Below the pieces are notes generated by a model. That model saw only the letters and a list, made by a program, of their open reading frames with translations. It made no database searches and was not told the DNA's origin. Shown piece after piece: positions 1 through 10,457 of a stretch of 64,000 bases of DNA (the first letter of the stretch is position 1; every line of letters begins with the position of its first letter). The stretch covers positions 1 to 64,000 of the forward strand of contig NZ_BAFR01000164.1 of assembly GCF_000308435.1 (NCBI RefSeq). Reading direction: 5' to 3'. The position numbers were made by a program, and so were the translations under genes. The stretch comes from Nocardia araoensis NBRC 100135 (GTDB lineage: Bacteria; Actinomycetota; Actinomycetes; Mycobacteriales; Mycobacteriaceae).

Positions 1-17
1 CCGCCCGTGCTCGGCGA

Positions 18-857
18 ATGGACCGAGTACGAGTGAACTGGACGCTGACCCCGGATCAGTTCGCGCTGGCCTGGTCACGCACCGACGGGGATCGCATTCC
101 CTATCCACTCGCCGTGCGCCTGTCGGCGCGCGACACCGCGGAACGCACCGCGCAGCTTCCGGCGCTGGATCGCTGGTGTGATCAGGTGCTGGACGCGGAT
201 CTGGAAGCGGCGCTGCGCATTTTGGCCCAGCCGGATCTGCGGGTCGAGGTGTTCGGTCAGCGTGACGCGGCGCCCAGCCCGGCACCGCTCGAAAACGGCG
301 GACCACGCCCGCCGACGGGCGCCGGGCGGGAACCCGAGTCGGCGGCACGGCCGATCCGTATCCTCGGCGCCGCCGCAGGGAACATCGCGGTGGTCGCGGC
401 GCAGCGCCCCGGCGCTACACCCGATCGCGGCGGCGACGTGCGGTTGTTCGCGGGCAGTTCGAAAACCCTGTGTCCGCGGATCGTTTCGATGCTCCCGGAG
501 AGCAGCCCCGGCACGCTCCCGCGCCTGACCGCTCCCCTGTCCCAGGTCGGCGAGGACAGCCGCAACCTGGTCACCGTTCCGGTCGCCGGTCCGTCCACTC
601 CGTCCCGGATCCGCAAGTTGCTCAGGCAGCCGCGCGAAGGCATCGGACAGATGGTCGTCTCCGCCCGCCGCGGCGCGGGGGAACTGCGCCCGTTCGGCGT
701 GCTCTGCTGGATCGACGTGGTCGCCGACGGCAGGTACGCGGTGCGCACCGGCACGGACGTCGACGTCGTCGCGGTGACCGCGGAGCGTTTGGCCGCCCAG
801 CTTCGACCGCTGGTGGCAGCGGCCGCGCGCACGTCGACGGCCTACGCCGGGCGCTGA
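18..857 (+). CDS. ESX secretion-associated protein, EspG family
   Basis: EspG proteins are cytosolic chaperones that bind PE/PPE or WXG-type substrates and bring them to an ESX (type VII) secretion system. The 279-residue protein has the family pattern: an N-terminal WTLTPDQFALAW segment, a long alpha/beta middle, and a C-terminal block with REGIGQMVVSARR, then a beta-rich WIDVVADGRYAVRTG and a helix ending in LAAQLRPLV. Length fits the usual 260-300 residues. ATG at 18 is used; GTG at 33 would give a product starting closer to the conserved VNWTL. No ESX genes are visible next to it, so its partner substrate is unknown. Residues 85-115 are Pro/Gly/Arg-rich and probably a loop. Confident about the family, not about the substrate. 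Confidence 0.75.
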   Translation: MDRVRVNWTLTPDQFALAWSRTDGDRIPYPLAVRLSARDTAERTAQLPALDRWCDQVLDADLEAALRILAQPDLRVEVFGQRDAAPSPAPLENGGPRPPTGAGREPESAARPIRILGAAAGNIAVVAAQRPGATPDRGGDVRLFAGSSKTLCPRIVSMLPESSPGTLPRLTAPLSQVGEDSRNLVTVPVAGPSTPSRIRKLLRQPREGIGQMVVSARRGAGELRPFGVLCWIDVVADGRYAVRTGTDVDVVAVTAERLAAQLRPLVAAAARTSTAYAGR

Positions 858-1004
858 ACAACGCGCAGGCTCGATGCGAGTCCGGCCGCACCGACGACGG
901 GACAGCGTCACCTCGGCCGACATCGGATTCGTCGCTGAGCCACGCGGCGGCGGCTGCCCGACACCGCTCCGGGGCGGCGCGACCGAACCATTTACGGTGG
1001 ACGC

Positions 1005-1529
1005 GTGCCACTCTACGAATTCGAAGGCAAACGTCCGCAGGTCGATCCGACCGCGTTCGTCGCGCCGACGGCGACCCTGATCGGCGACGTCCGGGTCGAG
1101 GCGGGCGCCTCGATCTGGTACGGCGCGGTGCTGCGCGCGGATCTTGCGCCGATCGTCATCCGGGAACGGGCCAACATCCAGGACAACGCGGTGCTGCACG
1201 TGCCGCCGGACGTGCCGATGGAGATCGGGCCCGGCGCGACGATCGCGCACAGCGTGGTCTTCCACGGCGCCGCGGTCGGCGCCGAGGCCATCGTCGGCAA
1301 CGGAACCACGGTGCTGGACCTGGCCAAGATCGGGGCGGGCAGCATGATCGCCGCCCACTCGCTGGTGCCACCGGGAGCGGAGATTCCCGACGGCGTGCTC
1401 GCCGCCGGATCGCCCGCCGAGGTGAAACGGCAGATCGAAGGCACCCAGGCACAGATGTGGGTCCAGCTCAACCCGGGCTTCTACGCGGAGCTGGCGCAGC
1501 GTCATCGCAACGGCATCACCGAGGTCTGA
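1005..1529 (+). CDS. Gamma-class carbonic anhydrase family protein
   Basis: Left-handed beta-helix protein of the gamma-carbonic anhydrase/YrdA-PaaY family, expected to be a trimer with metal at subunit interfaces and possibly to interconvert CO2 and bicarbonate. The 174 residues show repeated hexapeptides (IGDV, IGPG, VGAEAIVG, IGAGSMI) and the three zinc histidines H65, H82 and H87 with the typical AHSVVFHG spacing. GTG at 1005 gives MPLYEFEG, which matches the usual N terminus. It ends one base before the convergent phosphoribosyltransferase gene. Catalytic activity is not certain because many family members are inactive as anhydrases. Confidence 0.88.
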   Translation: MPLYEFEGKRPQVDPTAFVAPTATLIGDVRVEAGASIWYGAVLRADLAPIVIRERANIQDNAVLHVPPDVPMEIGPGATIAHSVVFHGAAVGAEAIVGNGTTVLDLAKIGAGSMIAAHSLVPPGAEIPDGVLAAGSPAEVKRQIEGTQAQMWVQLNPGFYAELAQRHRNGITEV

Positions 1530-2153
1530 TCAGCACAGCAACGCGGTGACCTCGGCGTCCTCGAGCTGATGGAAGTCGCGGTACGCGCCGCCGACGCCGC
1601 CGAGCGAGCGCGGCACCCACGGGCAGACCGCCTCGTCGGCCTCGTCGGCGACCCGGCGCATCGCCTCCGTCGAGGAGACCGGGACGGCGGCCACGACGCG
1701 CGCGGGCCGGTGCAGGCGGGCGACCCGGCAGGCGGCCACGACCGTCGCGCCGGTCGCCATGCCGTCGTCGACGATCACCACCGTGCGCCCCGTCAGCGGG
1801 ATCGGCCGCGACGCACCGCGCAGCACCTGCCTGCGCCGCTCCAACTCGGCCCGCTCCCGCGCCTCGATCGAGTCGACCTTCTTCAGGGTTATCCCGGTGT
1901 GCCCCAGCACATCCTGATTCAGCACCCGGACCCCGTCCTCCCCGATGGCGCCGAGCGCCAACTCGGGCTGCCACGGCACACCCAGCTTGCGAACCAGCAG
2001 GATGTCGAGGTCACCGCCGATCACCTCGCGCACCGCCGCGGCCACCGGAACTCCGCCGCGCGGCAGTCCGAGCACCAGCGGGTCCGACGCGCGTAGGTGT
2101 TCCAGATGCGCACCCAGCGCGTGACCCGCCGAGGTCCGATCGGTGTAGACCAT
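1530..2153 (-). CDS. Phosphoribosyltransferase family protein
   Basis: Type I phosphoribosyltransferase fold protein of 207 residues. The PRPP-binding loop is seen at about 125-138 (VVIVDDGMATGATV), and the N-terminal LGLPRGGVPVA and LLVRKLGVP segments are typical of the actinobacterial 'predicted phosphoribosyltransferase' group often found in stress or dormancy loci. The substrate base is not known. ATG at 2153 gives MVYTDRTSAG, matching the family start. The open frame continues upstream to 3095 but that part is the antisense-frame shadow of the hydrolase gene. It lies 11 bases after the hydrolase stop and is probably co-transcribed with it. Confidence 0.85.
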   Translation of the reverse strand: MVYTDRTSAGHALGAHLEHLRASDPLVLGLPRGGVPVAAAVREVIGGDLDILLVRKLGVPWQPELALGAIGEDGVRVLNQDVLGHTGITLKKVDSIEARERAELERRRQVLRGASRPIPLTGRTVVIVDDGMATGATVVAACRVARLHRPARVVAAVPVSSTEAMRRVADEADEAVCPWVPRSLGGVGGAYRDFHQLEDAEVTALLC

Positions 2154-2164
2154 CGATTCGAACG

Positions 2165-3019
2165 CTACTCCGGTCCACGCTCGGTGATCGCGAATCGACG
2201 CAACGCGAGACTCGGGTTCGTCGTGCGCACCTTGCTCAGATACGCCAGGTCGATTCCGGCGGTCAGCACGCCCGGTTCGTCGCCGAGTTCGGCGAGCACC
2301 GCGCCGACCGGGTCCACGATCATCGACGCGCCCGCGCCGCGGGGTGCGGCCTGGTCGGCGGCCGCGACGTAGACGGTGTTCTCGATCGCCCGCGCCCGCA
2401 CCAGCGTGGTCCACTGGTCGACCTTGCCCGGTCCCGGGATCCACTGGGCGGGCAGCAGCAGCACCTGCGCGCCCGCCGCCGCGACCCGGCGCACGCCTTC
2501 CGGGAAGCGCAGATCGAAACAGGTCTGCATGCCGAATGTGACATCGCCGACGGTGAAGGTGGCGGGCGCCTCGATCACGCCCGGCTCGACCACGTCGGAT
2601 TCGAGGTGTCCGAAGGCGTCGTAGAGGTGGACCTTCCGGTACCGGGTGACGAGGGAACCGTCCGGGCCGAGCACGACCAGGGTGTTGCGAATACGGTCGC
2701 CGCCGGGCTCGACCTGTTCCACCGTTCCGGCGACCAGGAACACGTCGAACTCGCGCGCGATCGCGCCGAGGCCGGTGACGAACGGGCCGGTCAGCGGTTC
2801 GCCGACGGCCACGACCCGCTCGTCGAGCCGGGTCACGGCAAACATCGAGTATTCCGGTGCGACGACCACGCGCGCACCCCGTTCGCGCGCCGTTCGCACG
2901 TGTTCGCGCACCGCGACGAGGTTCTGCGCGGGGTCGGTCGAAGGGGCGAACTGGACGACCGCCACGTCCAGCTGATCCGGCGTCGCATCCCGATACGCGG
3001 GCGAGGTCTCCAGTTGCAT
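2165..3019 (-). CDS. Carbon-nitrogen hydrolase (nitrilase superfamily)
   Basis: Amidase of the nitrilase superfamily, which hydrolyses non-peptide C-N bonds such as omega-amides. The Glu-Lys-Cys triad is visible: E56 in APEYSMF, K129 in YRKVHLYD and C167 in MQTCFDLRFPE. The protein has 284 residues from the ATG at 3019 (MQLETS). An upstream in-frame start at 3082 would add 21 residues but collides with the start of the divergent helicase gene, so the shorter start is preferred. It is the first gene of a likely two-gene unit with the phosphoribosyltransferase. The exact substrate cannot be read from sequence. Confidence 0.87.
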   Translation of the reverse strand: MQLETSPAYRDATPDQLDVAVVQFAPSTDPAQNLVAVREHVRTARERGARVVVAPEYSMFAVTRLDERVVAVGEPLTGPFVTGLGAIAREFDVFLVAGTVEQVEPGGDRIRNTLVVLGPDGSLVTRYRKVHLYDAFGHLESDVVEPGVIEAPATFTVGDVTFGMQTCFDLRFPEGVRRVAAAGAQVLLLPAQWIPGPGKVDQWTTLVRARAIENTVYVAAADQAAPRGAGASMIVDPVGAVLAELGDEPGVLTAGIDLAYLSKVRTTNPSLALRRFAITERGPE

Positions 3020-3081
3020 AGGTCTCACCGTATTGGGGCGGTGGCCGGGACGACCAGTATGAGGCAGTAAACTCCTGGTCA

Positions 3082-4875
<1,794 letters not shown>

Positions 4876-4972
4876 GCCGGGCAGGGTACGTCGAGGTCAG
4901 GCGCGCTGGCTACAGTGTTGCGGTCCGTGTGTAATTCGGCGCACGCCGGCAGCGGGTGTCCCGCGAAGACAC

Positions 4973-4978
4973 AGGAGG
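4973..4978 (+). promoter_or_regulatory. Ribosome binding site that favours a TTG start
   Basis: A perfect AGGAGG stands 7 bases before TTG 4986, giving a protein beginning MFVFGDRVV. The in-frame GTG at 4956 lies upstream of this site and has no comparable signal, so the shorter start is preferred. Confidence 0.6.
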
Positions 4979-4985
4979 GCCGCGT

Positions 4986-7900
4986 TTGTTCGTGTTCGGT
5001 GATCGTGTCGTCTGCACCGCCGTCGACCTCGTCCGCGCGGCGCACTGTGAGTTCGCCCTGCTGCGCGCCCTCGACGCCGAACACGGGACCATCCCGGCCG
5101 ACCCCGACGACACCGCGCCGGGGTACGAGCCCGCGCCGGGAACCGATGACGTCCGCCGCCGCCTGCTCGACGACTACCGCGCGCGGTTCGGCGGCGCGGT
5201 GGTCGAGATCGACCGCCCGCCGGACGAACCGGGCCATCCCGCCCGCCATGCCGCGGCACTGACCGCCGCGCACGCCGACACGGTCGCCGCCTTGCGCTCC
5301 GGCGCACACGTGGTCCACGGGGCCACCTTCTTCGACGGCCGATTCCATTGCTCCGCCGACTTCCTGGTGCGGGCCGAACATCGGGTCCGCTACACCGTGC
5401 ACGGCATCGCGCCCACGACCGCGGATCGGGTGTCCGCCGCGCTCGAACTGGCCGCCTGCGCCGAAGCGCTCGACCACTCGGGCGCGCTCACCGCGCCGCT
5501 GGTCCGGCTGCATCTCGGCGCGGAGAGCAGCGCCCGAGCGCTGAGCGAGTTGCTTCCGCTGTATCGGGCGCGCCGCAGCCGGGTGGAGCGCATCGTGGAC
5601 GAGAAGCTCGGCGAACTGCTGCCCGTGCAGTGGGGCGATCCCCGCTATCTCGCCTGCGGCCGCTGCCGCACCTGCGTCGCGGCCCTCTCCGCCGCGCGTG
5701 ACCTGCTGCTGGTGGCCGGCATGCCGCCCGCCGCGCGCGCCCGGCTGCGCGAAGCGGGGGTGAACACCATCGATCGGCTGGCCACCACCGAGATCACGGT
5801 TCCCGGCGTGCCGCCGCGCACCGTCTCCGCGTTGCGCCGCCAGGCGGAAATCCAACTGTGGCGGGAAGTTTCGGGCGAGCCGACCTATGCGGTGCTCGAC
5901 GCGACCGTGCTCGGGGCGCTGCCCGCGCCCTCCCCGGGCGATCTCTCGCTCACCATCGCGGGCGGCGGACGGACTCCGCTCGTCGTCGAGGTCGGTGGGC
6001 CGGACACGGTGCACCTCTCGTTGCGGGGACCGAGCGGTTCGAGCGAGCCCGGCCGCGCCGCGGCCGCCGAACGCAGGGTGCTCGAGCAGGTGCTCGATTA
6101 TCTGACCCAGCGCCGCCGGATCGATCCCGGCCTGCACGTCTACCACTACTCCGCGGCGGTGCGAACGGCGCTGCTGCGCTGCACCGGACGGCACGGCGTC
6201 AACGAGGAACTCGTGGACGAGCTGTTGCGCGAGGGCGTCCTGGTCGATCTGTATCCGATCGTGCGCGGCGCGCTGCTCATCGGGGAAACCTCCTACCGGC
6301 TACGCGAGCTGCGCCGGCTGCTCCCCGGCTCGACCGATTCGACCGCCGAACACGATTGCCGCACGGTGCTGCGCCTGCGCGACTGGCTGCTCGATCGCGC
6401 GGCCGAGCAAGGCGTCGCCACGCGGACCGGGAGAGCGGAAGCGTGGTGCGCCCCCGCGGTTCCCGGCGAGCCGGCACCGCCGTCGTCGCGGCCGTCGTCG
6501 CTGGAGGCCGCGCTCGCGGAATACGCCGCCGCACAGGGTGACCCGCTGCATCCCGCCGCGCTGATGGCCGCGACGCTCGGCTACCACCGGCGCGAGCGGC
6601 AGCCGCTGTGGTGGGCGCACGCCGACCGGCTCAGTCACCCGGTGCGGGAATGGCCGGAGGCCCCGGGAGTGCTGGTGGCCGACTGGGGCACCGTCGACAC
6701 CAAGTGGCATCGCCGCCCCGACCGCCCGGCGATGCGGCGCTATCTCACCCTGACCGGACGGATCGGCACCGGTTCGAGCGGCGCCCCCGGCCCGAGCGCG
6801 CTCACTCCCGGTACCGCCGTCTACACCTTCTACGACCAGCCGATGCCGGAGGGCATGGTCACCACTGCGGGACGGCGGGCCACCGCGACAGCGACGGTGC
6901 TCGGCTGCTCGGTGGACACCGAATTCGACGACGCCGTCCGGCTGGAGGAATCGCTGCCCGAAGGCTGCGAACCCTACGACGAACTGCCCTCGGCGATCGC
7001 GCCCGGCCTCCCGGAGTGGGACGAGAACGCCGAACTGGCGATCGAACTCGCGGCGCAGCAATTGCTGATGACCTTGCCGGACACGCCGCGGACGGCCGTG
7101 TTCGACATCCTCGCGCGCCGCCCGCCCCGGCTGCACGACGACGCCCGGCTGCCCGAGGTGCACGGCGACTACGCCGCGGCGATCACCGCCGCGCTGTGCG
7201 CTCTCGACCATTCCTACGTCGCGGTGCAGGGGCCGTCGGGTACCGGGAAGACCGCGACCGCGGCCCGGGTGCTGGAGCGGCTGATCACCCGGAACAAGTG
7301 GCGGATCGGCATCGTCGCGCAATCGCCCGCCACCGTGGAGAACCTGCTCGACGCGGTGGTGCGGGCGGGCGTGCTGCCGGAACTGGTCGCCAAGAAGGAC
7401 GCGGCGACGGTCGCGCCGGAGTGGGTGGTGATCGACGCGGCCCGCTATCCGCGGTTCCTGGACAACGCGATCAGCGGCTGCGTCCTCGGCGGCGACCCGG
7501 CCGATTTCACCAACGAGGAGCTGGTGCCCCGTGCGGGCTTGGACCTGCTCGTGATCGCCGACGCGGGCCGTTTCCCGCTGGCCGAGACCGTGTCCGTCGC
7601 GGGGTGCGCGCGCAATGTGCTGCTGCTCGGCGACCCGGTGGCGTCGATCGCGCGCGGCGCCCATCCGGCCCCGGTCGGTGAATCGGTGCTCGGCTGGCTG
7701 GCCGACGGACGACAGACCTTGCCCACCGAGCGCGGTTACTTCCTCGACCGCACCTGGCGGATGCACCCGGCGGTGTGCGAACCCGTCTCCCGCCTGTACT
7801 ACGACGGCCGCCTGCGTGCCAACGAAACGGTCACCCTGGCCCGGCAACTGCACGGCGAGGATCCCGGGGTGGACACCGTCCTGGTGGACCACTACGGCAA

Positions 7901-8366
7901 CGCCACCGAGTCACCGGCGGAGGCGCGCGAAGTGGTGCGCCGGGTTCGCGTGCTGCTCGGCAGGTCCTGGACCAGCGGCGCGACCACGCGCAGGCTGCAT
8001 CCCCACGACATCTTCGTGGTCGCTCCATACGCCGCTCAGGTGGGGCGCATCCGGACGCTGCTGGCCCGCGCCAAGATCGAGGACGTCCTGGTGGGCACGC
8101 CGGACCGCTTCCGCGGCCGGGAGGCGGCGGTGGTGCTGCTGTCCATGACCACCTCCTCCCCCGCCGACGCGCCCTACGGCATGCCGGCGCTGCTGTCGCG
8201 CGGCCTGATCCACGCACTGTGCCGCGCCATGTGGAAGGCGATCGTCATCCGCTCACCGCTGCTCACCGAGTATCTGCCCGCGAACCCCGACGAACTCGCC
8301 GATCTCGGGGCGTTCCTGCGGTTGACCGGCGCGGGTCAGCCGAAGCAGACGCCCTCGCCCCGATAG
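4986..8366 (+). CDS. TM0106-type RecB-like nuclease/SF1 helicase fusion, catalytic motifs degenerate
   Basis: A 1126-residue homologue of the mycobacterial Rv1251c-type proteins: an N-terminal TM0106 RecB-like nuclease region (about 1-290), an RNase-H-like middle (310-480) and a C-terminal SF1 helicase (650-1110). Overall order and length are kept. Walker A is intact (GPSGTGKT, near 747), as are TWRMHPAVC and the FRGREAAVVLLSM motif. Several expected catalytic residues are not: the DTKLAR nuclease motif reads HGIAPT, the FDFEGDP motif reads LTIAGGG, helicase motif II DEAGQ reads ADAGR, motif III GDPQQLPQ reads GDPVASIA, and SRAR reads CRAM. TTG at 4986 follows AGGAGG (4973-4978) with 7-base spacing; GTG at 4956 is the alternative. 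Its 3' end overlaps the convergent gene by 31 bases. Confidence 0.8.
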   Translation: MFVFGDRVVCTAVDLVRAAHCEFALLRALDAEHGTIPADPDDTAPGYEPAPGTDDVRRRLLDDYRARFGGAVVEIDRPPDEPGHPARHAAALTAAHADTVAALRSGAHVVHGATFFDGRFHCSADFLVRAEHRVRYTVHGIAPTTADRVSAALELAACAEALDHSGALTAPLVRLHLGAESSARALSELLPLYRARRSRVERIVDEKLGELLPVQWGDPRYLACGRCRTCVAALSAARDLLLVAGMPPAARARLREAGVNTIDRLATTEITVPGVPPRTVSALRRQAEIQLWREVSGEPTYAVLDATVLGALPAPSPGDLSLTIAGGGRTPLVVEVGGPDTVHLSLRGPSGSSEPGRAAAAERRVLEQVLDYLTQRRRIDPGLHVYHYSAAVRTALLRCTGRHGVNEELVDELLREGVLVDLYPIVRGALLIGETSYRLRELRRLLPGSTDSTAEHDCRTVLRLRDWLLDRAAEQGVATRTGRAEAWCAPAVPGEPAPPSSRPSSLEAALAEYAAAQGDPLHPAALMAATLGYHRRERQPLWWAHADRLSHPVREWPEAPGVLVADWGTVDTKWHRRPDRPAMRRYLTLTGRIGTGSSGAPGPSALTPGTAVYTFYDQPMPEGMVTTAGRRATATATVLGCSVDTEFDDAVRLEESLPEGCEPYDELPSAIAPGLPEWDENAELAIELAAQQLLMTLPDTPRTAVFDILARRPPRLHDDARLPEVHGDYAAAITAALCALDHSYVAVQGPSGTGKTATAARVLERLITRNKWRIGIVAQSPATVENLLDAVVRAGVLPELVAKKDAATVAPEWVVIDAARYPRFLDNAISGCVLGGDPADFTNEELVPRAGLDLLVIADAGRFPLAETVSVAGCARNVLLLGDPVASIARGAHPAPVGESVLGWLADGRQTLPTERGYFLDRTWRMHPAVCEPVSRLYYDGRLRANETVTLARQLHGEDPGVDTVLVDHYGNATESPAEAREVVRRVRVLLGRSWTSGATTRRLHPHDIFVVAPYAAQVGRIRTLLARAKIEDVLVGTPDRFRGREAAVVLLSMTTSSPADAPYGMPALLSRGLIHALCRAMWKAIVIRSPLLTEYLPANPDELADLGAFLRLTGAGQPKQTPSPR

Positions 8367-9514
8367 GTCGGCACGCGCACGCGGGAGCCGTCCTCCTCGA
8401 CCACATGCACGGCGTCGAACCGCTCGCACAACTCACCTGCCTTCGCGTGCCGGAACCACACCCGGTCGCCGATCCGCAGTTCCGCGGCGCCCGACAGCGG
8501 GGTCTGCACTTCGCCCGCGCCCTCGGTGCCGAGCAGCTTCAGTCCGCGCGGCCACACCGGTTTGGGCACTCGCGACCGCCCGGCGGGACCCGAGGCGATG
8601 TAGCCGCCCGCGAAGACGGTGGCGATATCGTCCGCCGGACGCCGCAGCACGGGCATCGCGAAATACAGCGACGGTCTCGGCTCGAACGACCGGTAGTCGT
8701 CGAACAGCGTCGGCACATACAGCCCGGACCCGGCGGTCACCTCGGTGACGTCCGGATCGGCGACGCTGACCTCGATGGATCCGCTGCCGCCGCTGTTGAC
8801 GATCTCGAGCTCGCCGGTCACCGAGCGGACCGCGTCGAGCACCGCGGCCCTGCGCTTGCGGATCTCCGCCGCGGACGCCCGCTTCACCAAGCGCACCGCC
8901 GGGTTCGCGTCCGGCAGCCCCGCGATCTGCGCCTCGTAGGTCATCACGCCCACCACGTCGAAGCCCCGCCGCCGCGCCTCGCCCGTGAGCGTGGCCGCCT
9001 GCTGCGGCGTGCGGACGGGAGAACGCCGCACACCCAGGTGCAGCGGGCCGATCCGCAGGGAGGCGTCCACGTCGAGGCAGACCCGGGGCCGCACCCGGTC
9101 GGAGCCGGCGGCGGCGCGGATCAGGTCGAGTTGGGCGGCGTCGTCGATCATCAGCGTGATCGAGCGCAGCGCGGTATCGTCGGCCGCCAGTTCGGCCAGC
9201 GCGGCACGGTCGACGCTCGGGTAGCCGAGCAGGACATCGCGCGCCCCGTGGCGCACGAGCCAGAGCGCCTCGCGCAAGGAGTAGGACATGATGCCCGCGA
9301 AGCCGCCCGCAGCGGTGAGGTCGGCGCCGAGGACTTCGGCGAGCACGGCGCGGCAGCGGACGGATTTGCTGGCGACCCGCACCGGTGTGCCACCGGCTCG
9401 CCGCACCAGGTCGGCGGCGTTCGCGCGCAGGGTGGACAGGTCGAGGGCGGCCAGCGGCGGGTCGAGTTCGGCGGTGGCCGCGTGCAGCCCCGCGATCGGC
9501 GACGTCTCGGTCAC
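8336..9514 (-). CDS. Alanine racemase N-terminal/D-threonine aldolase-like PLP protein (amino acid deaminase/aldolase)
   Basis: PLP-dependent fold-type III enzyme of 392 residues related to D-threonine aldolase and D-serine dehydratase. The N-terminal TIM-barrel domain carries the PLP lysine in RVASKSVRCR (near 49), and the C-terminal beta domain contains RIGDRVWFRHAKAGELCERF with the metal-binding His/Cys typical of the D-threonine aldolase-like group. Expected to act on a D-amino or hydroxy-amino acid; the substrate is not known. GTG at 9514 is used. The last 31 bases overlap, tail to tail, the nuclease/helicase gene. A short palindrome lies 16 bases upstream of the start. Confidence 0.82.
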   Translation of the reverse strand: MTETSPIAGLHAATAELDPPLAALDLSTLRANAADLVRRAGGTPVRVASKSVRCRAVLAEVLGADLTAAGGFAGIMSYSLREALWLVRHGARDVLLGYPSVDRAALAELAADDTALRSITLMIDDAAQLDLIRAAAGSDRVRPRVCLDVDASLRIGPLHLGVRRSPVRTPQQAATLTGEARRRGFDVVGVMTYEAQIAGLPDANPAVRLVKRASAAEIRKRRAAVLDAVRSVTGELEIVNSGGSGSIEVSVADPDVTEVTAGSGLYVPTLFDDYRSFEPRPSLYFAMPVLRRPADDIATVFAGGYIASGPAGRSRVPKPVWPRGLKLLGTEGAGEVQTPLSGAAELRIGDRVWFRHAKAGELCERFDAVHVVEEDGSRVRVPTYRGEGVCFG

Positions 9515-9529
9515 CCGGACAACTCAACC

Positions 9530-9540
9530 ACCAAGTTGGT
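9530..9540. promoter_or_regulatory. Small palindrome upstream of the PLP enzyme gene
   Basis: ACCAA-G-TTGGT lies between the stop of the TetR-like gene and the start of the PLP enzyme gene. Its position suits an operator, but it is only 11 bases and could be chance. Confidence 0.3.
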
Positions 9541-9557
9541 CAAACGTCCAGTATTTG

Positions 9558-10112
9558 TCAGATCTCCGCGGCCTTGGTGGCCAGTCCGCTGACCATCTCG
9601 TCGAGCACCACCAGCACGGTCTCGTCATTGCAATCGGCCAGCCAGCGCAGCACCGTGCCCTGCACGATCGACACGACATTGCAGGCGATCGCCTCCACCG
9701 GCTCCAGCCAGTGCGTGCCCGACCGTTCGGCACACAGTTCCAGGAACGCGGCGACTTCCGCGTCCTTCTCACGGTAGAACTCCGTGGCGATCGGATCCGG
9801 GAAGCAATCGGTCTTGACCGCCCAGCGGGCGCGCAGCGCCTGCAAGGTCATCTCATACGACCTGATCTGCTTCTCCGGTGTGGCCTTGACCAGCGGCCAG
9901 TAGGCGCTGACCCCGGCGTGCAGCAGCACGCGCAGCGCACGGAGGCCCTTGTAGTCGACCGTGGCCGCCGCCGCTTCGACCGCCTCGATGACGGCGGGTC
10001 GTAGCCGGATTTCTGTTATCACTTCTCCACGTGCGCTCAACGACGACTCCCTCTCGGCGAAAGAACTCACGCACCTGCGTCGGCGCGACTCGCTGAACAG
10101 GGCGGGCAACAT
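9558..10112 (-). CDS. TetR C-terminal-like protein without a DNA-binding domain
   Basis: About 184 residues from ATG 10112 (TTG 10151, or GTG 10022 giving 154 residues, are also possible). The body from LRALRVLLHAGVSAYWPLV through EKQIRSYEMTLQALR to VVSIVQGTVLRWLAD closely resembles the ligand-binding C-terminal half of TetR regulators. The usual 45-residue N-terminal helix-turn-helix is missing: the preceding residues are Arg/Ser-rich and do not contain the expected GVSxGxLYxHFxxK-like signature, and the other two frames upstream do not restore it. It may be a domain-loss remnant or a regulator that acts through a partner. It lies 43 bases before the PLP enzyme gene in the same direction. 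Confidence 0.6.
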   Translation of the reverse strand: MLPALFSESRRRRCVSSFAERESSLSARGEVITEIRLRPAVIEAVEAAAATVDYKGLRALRVLLHAGVSAYWPLVKATPEKQIRSYEMTLQALRARWAVKTDCFPDPIATEFYREKDAEVAAFLELCAERSGTHWLEPVEAIACNVVSIVQGTVLRWLADCNDETVLVVLDEMVSGLATKAAEI

Positions 10113-10151
10113 AGGGGAAACATCCACGCTGCCCGGTCCAACGCTCACCAA

Positions 10152-10457
10152 TGGTAGTGCGCTTTCGGGGTTTGAGAACGGGTTCGATGGGTAATTCCAA
10201 ACTGGAAGAATGTTTTGTTACCCAACCGCGATCGGTATGCGATCCCCCCGTGTCGCCCGGAAATCACGCTATGACGGTGGATCTCGGCGGCGCCCGGCCG
10301 CTCGGCAGACCGTTGACAACGGTACGGTCCGGGTGCCGCGCGGCCCAAATCCTGTGGCGAATCCCACAGTGAAACCGCCCAAAACGGTCAGCTTATCGTG
10401 TGGAGTTCGATCCGGCACCGACACCCTTTCGTTCCGCGCGGCGGATAGCCTGGATCG
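10152..10457. other. Intergenic region between divergent genes
   Basis: No gene is seen here. It separates the TetR-like gene (minus) from the phosphatase gene (plus) and must hold both promoters. It contains the palindrome at 10195-10207 and an inverted repeat CTGTGG-N6-CCACAG at 10352-10369, about 90 bases upstream of the phosphatase start. Confidence 0.5.
10195..10207. promoter_or_regulatory. Palindrome upstream of the TetR-like gene
   Basis: TTCCA-AAC-TGGAA lies about 45-85 bases upstream of the possible starts of the TetR-like gene. This is a plausible operator half-site arrangement, with no further support. Confidence 0.3.
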
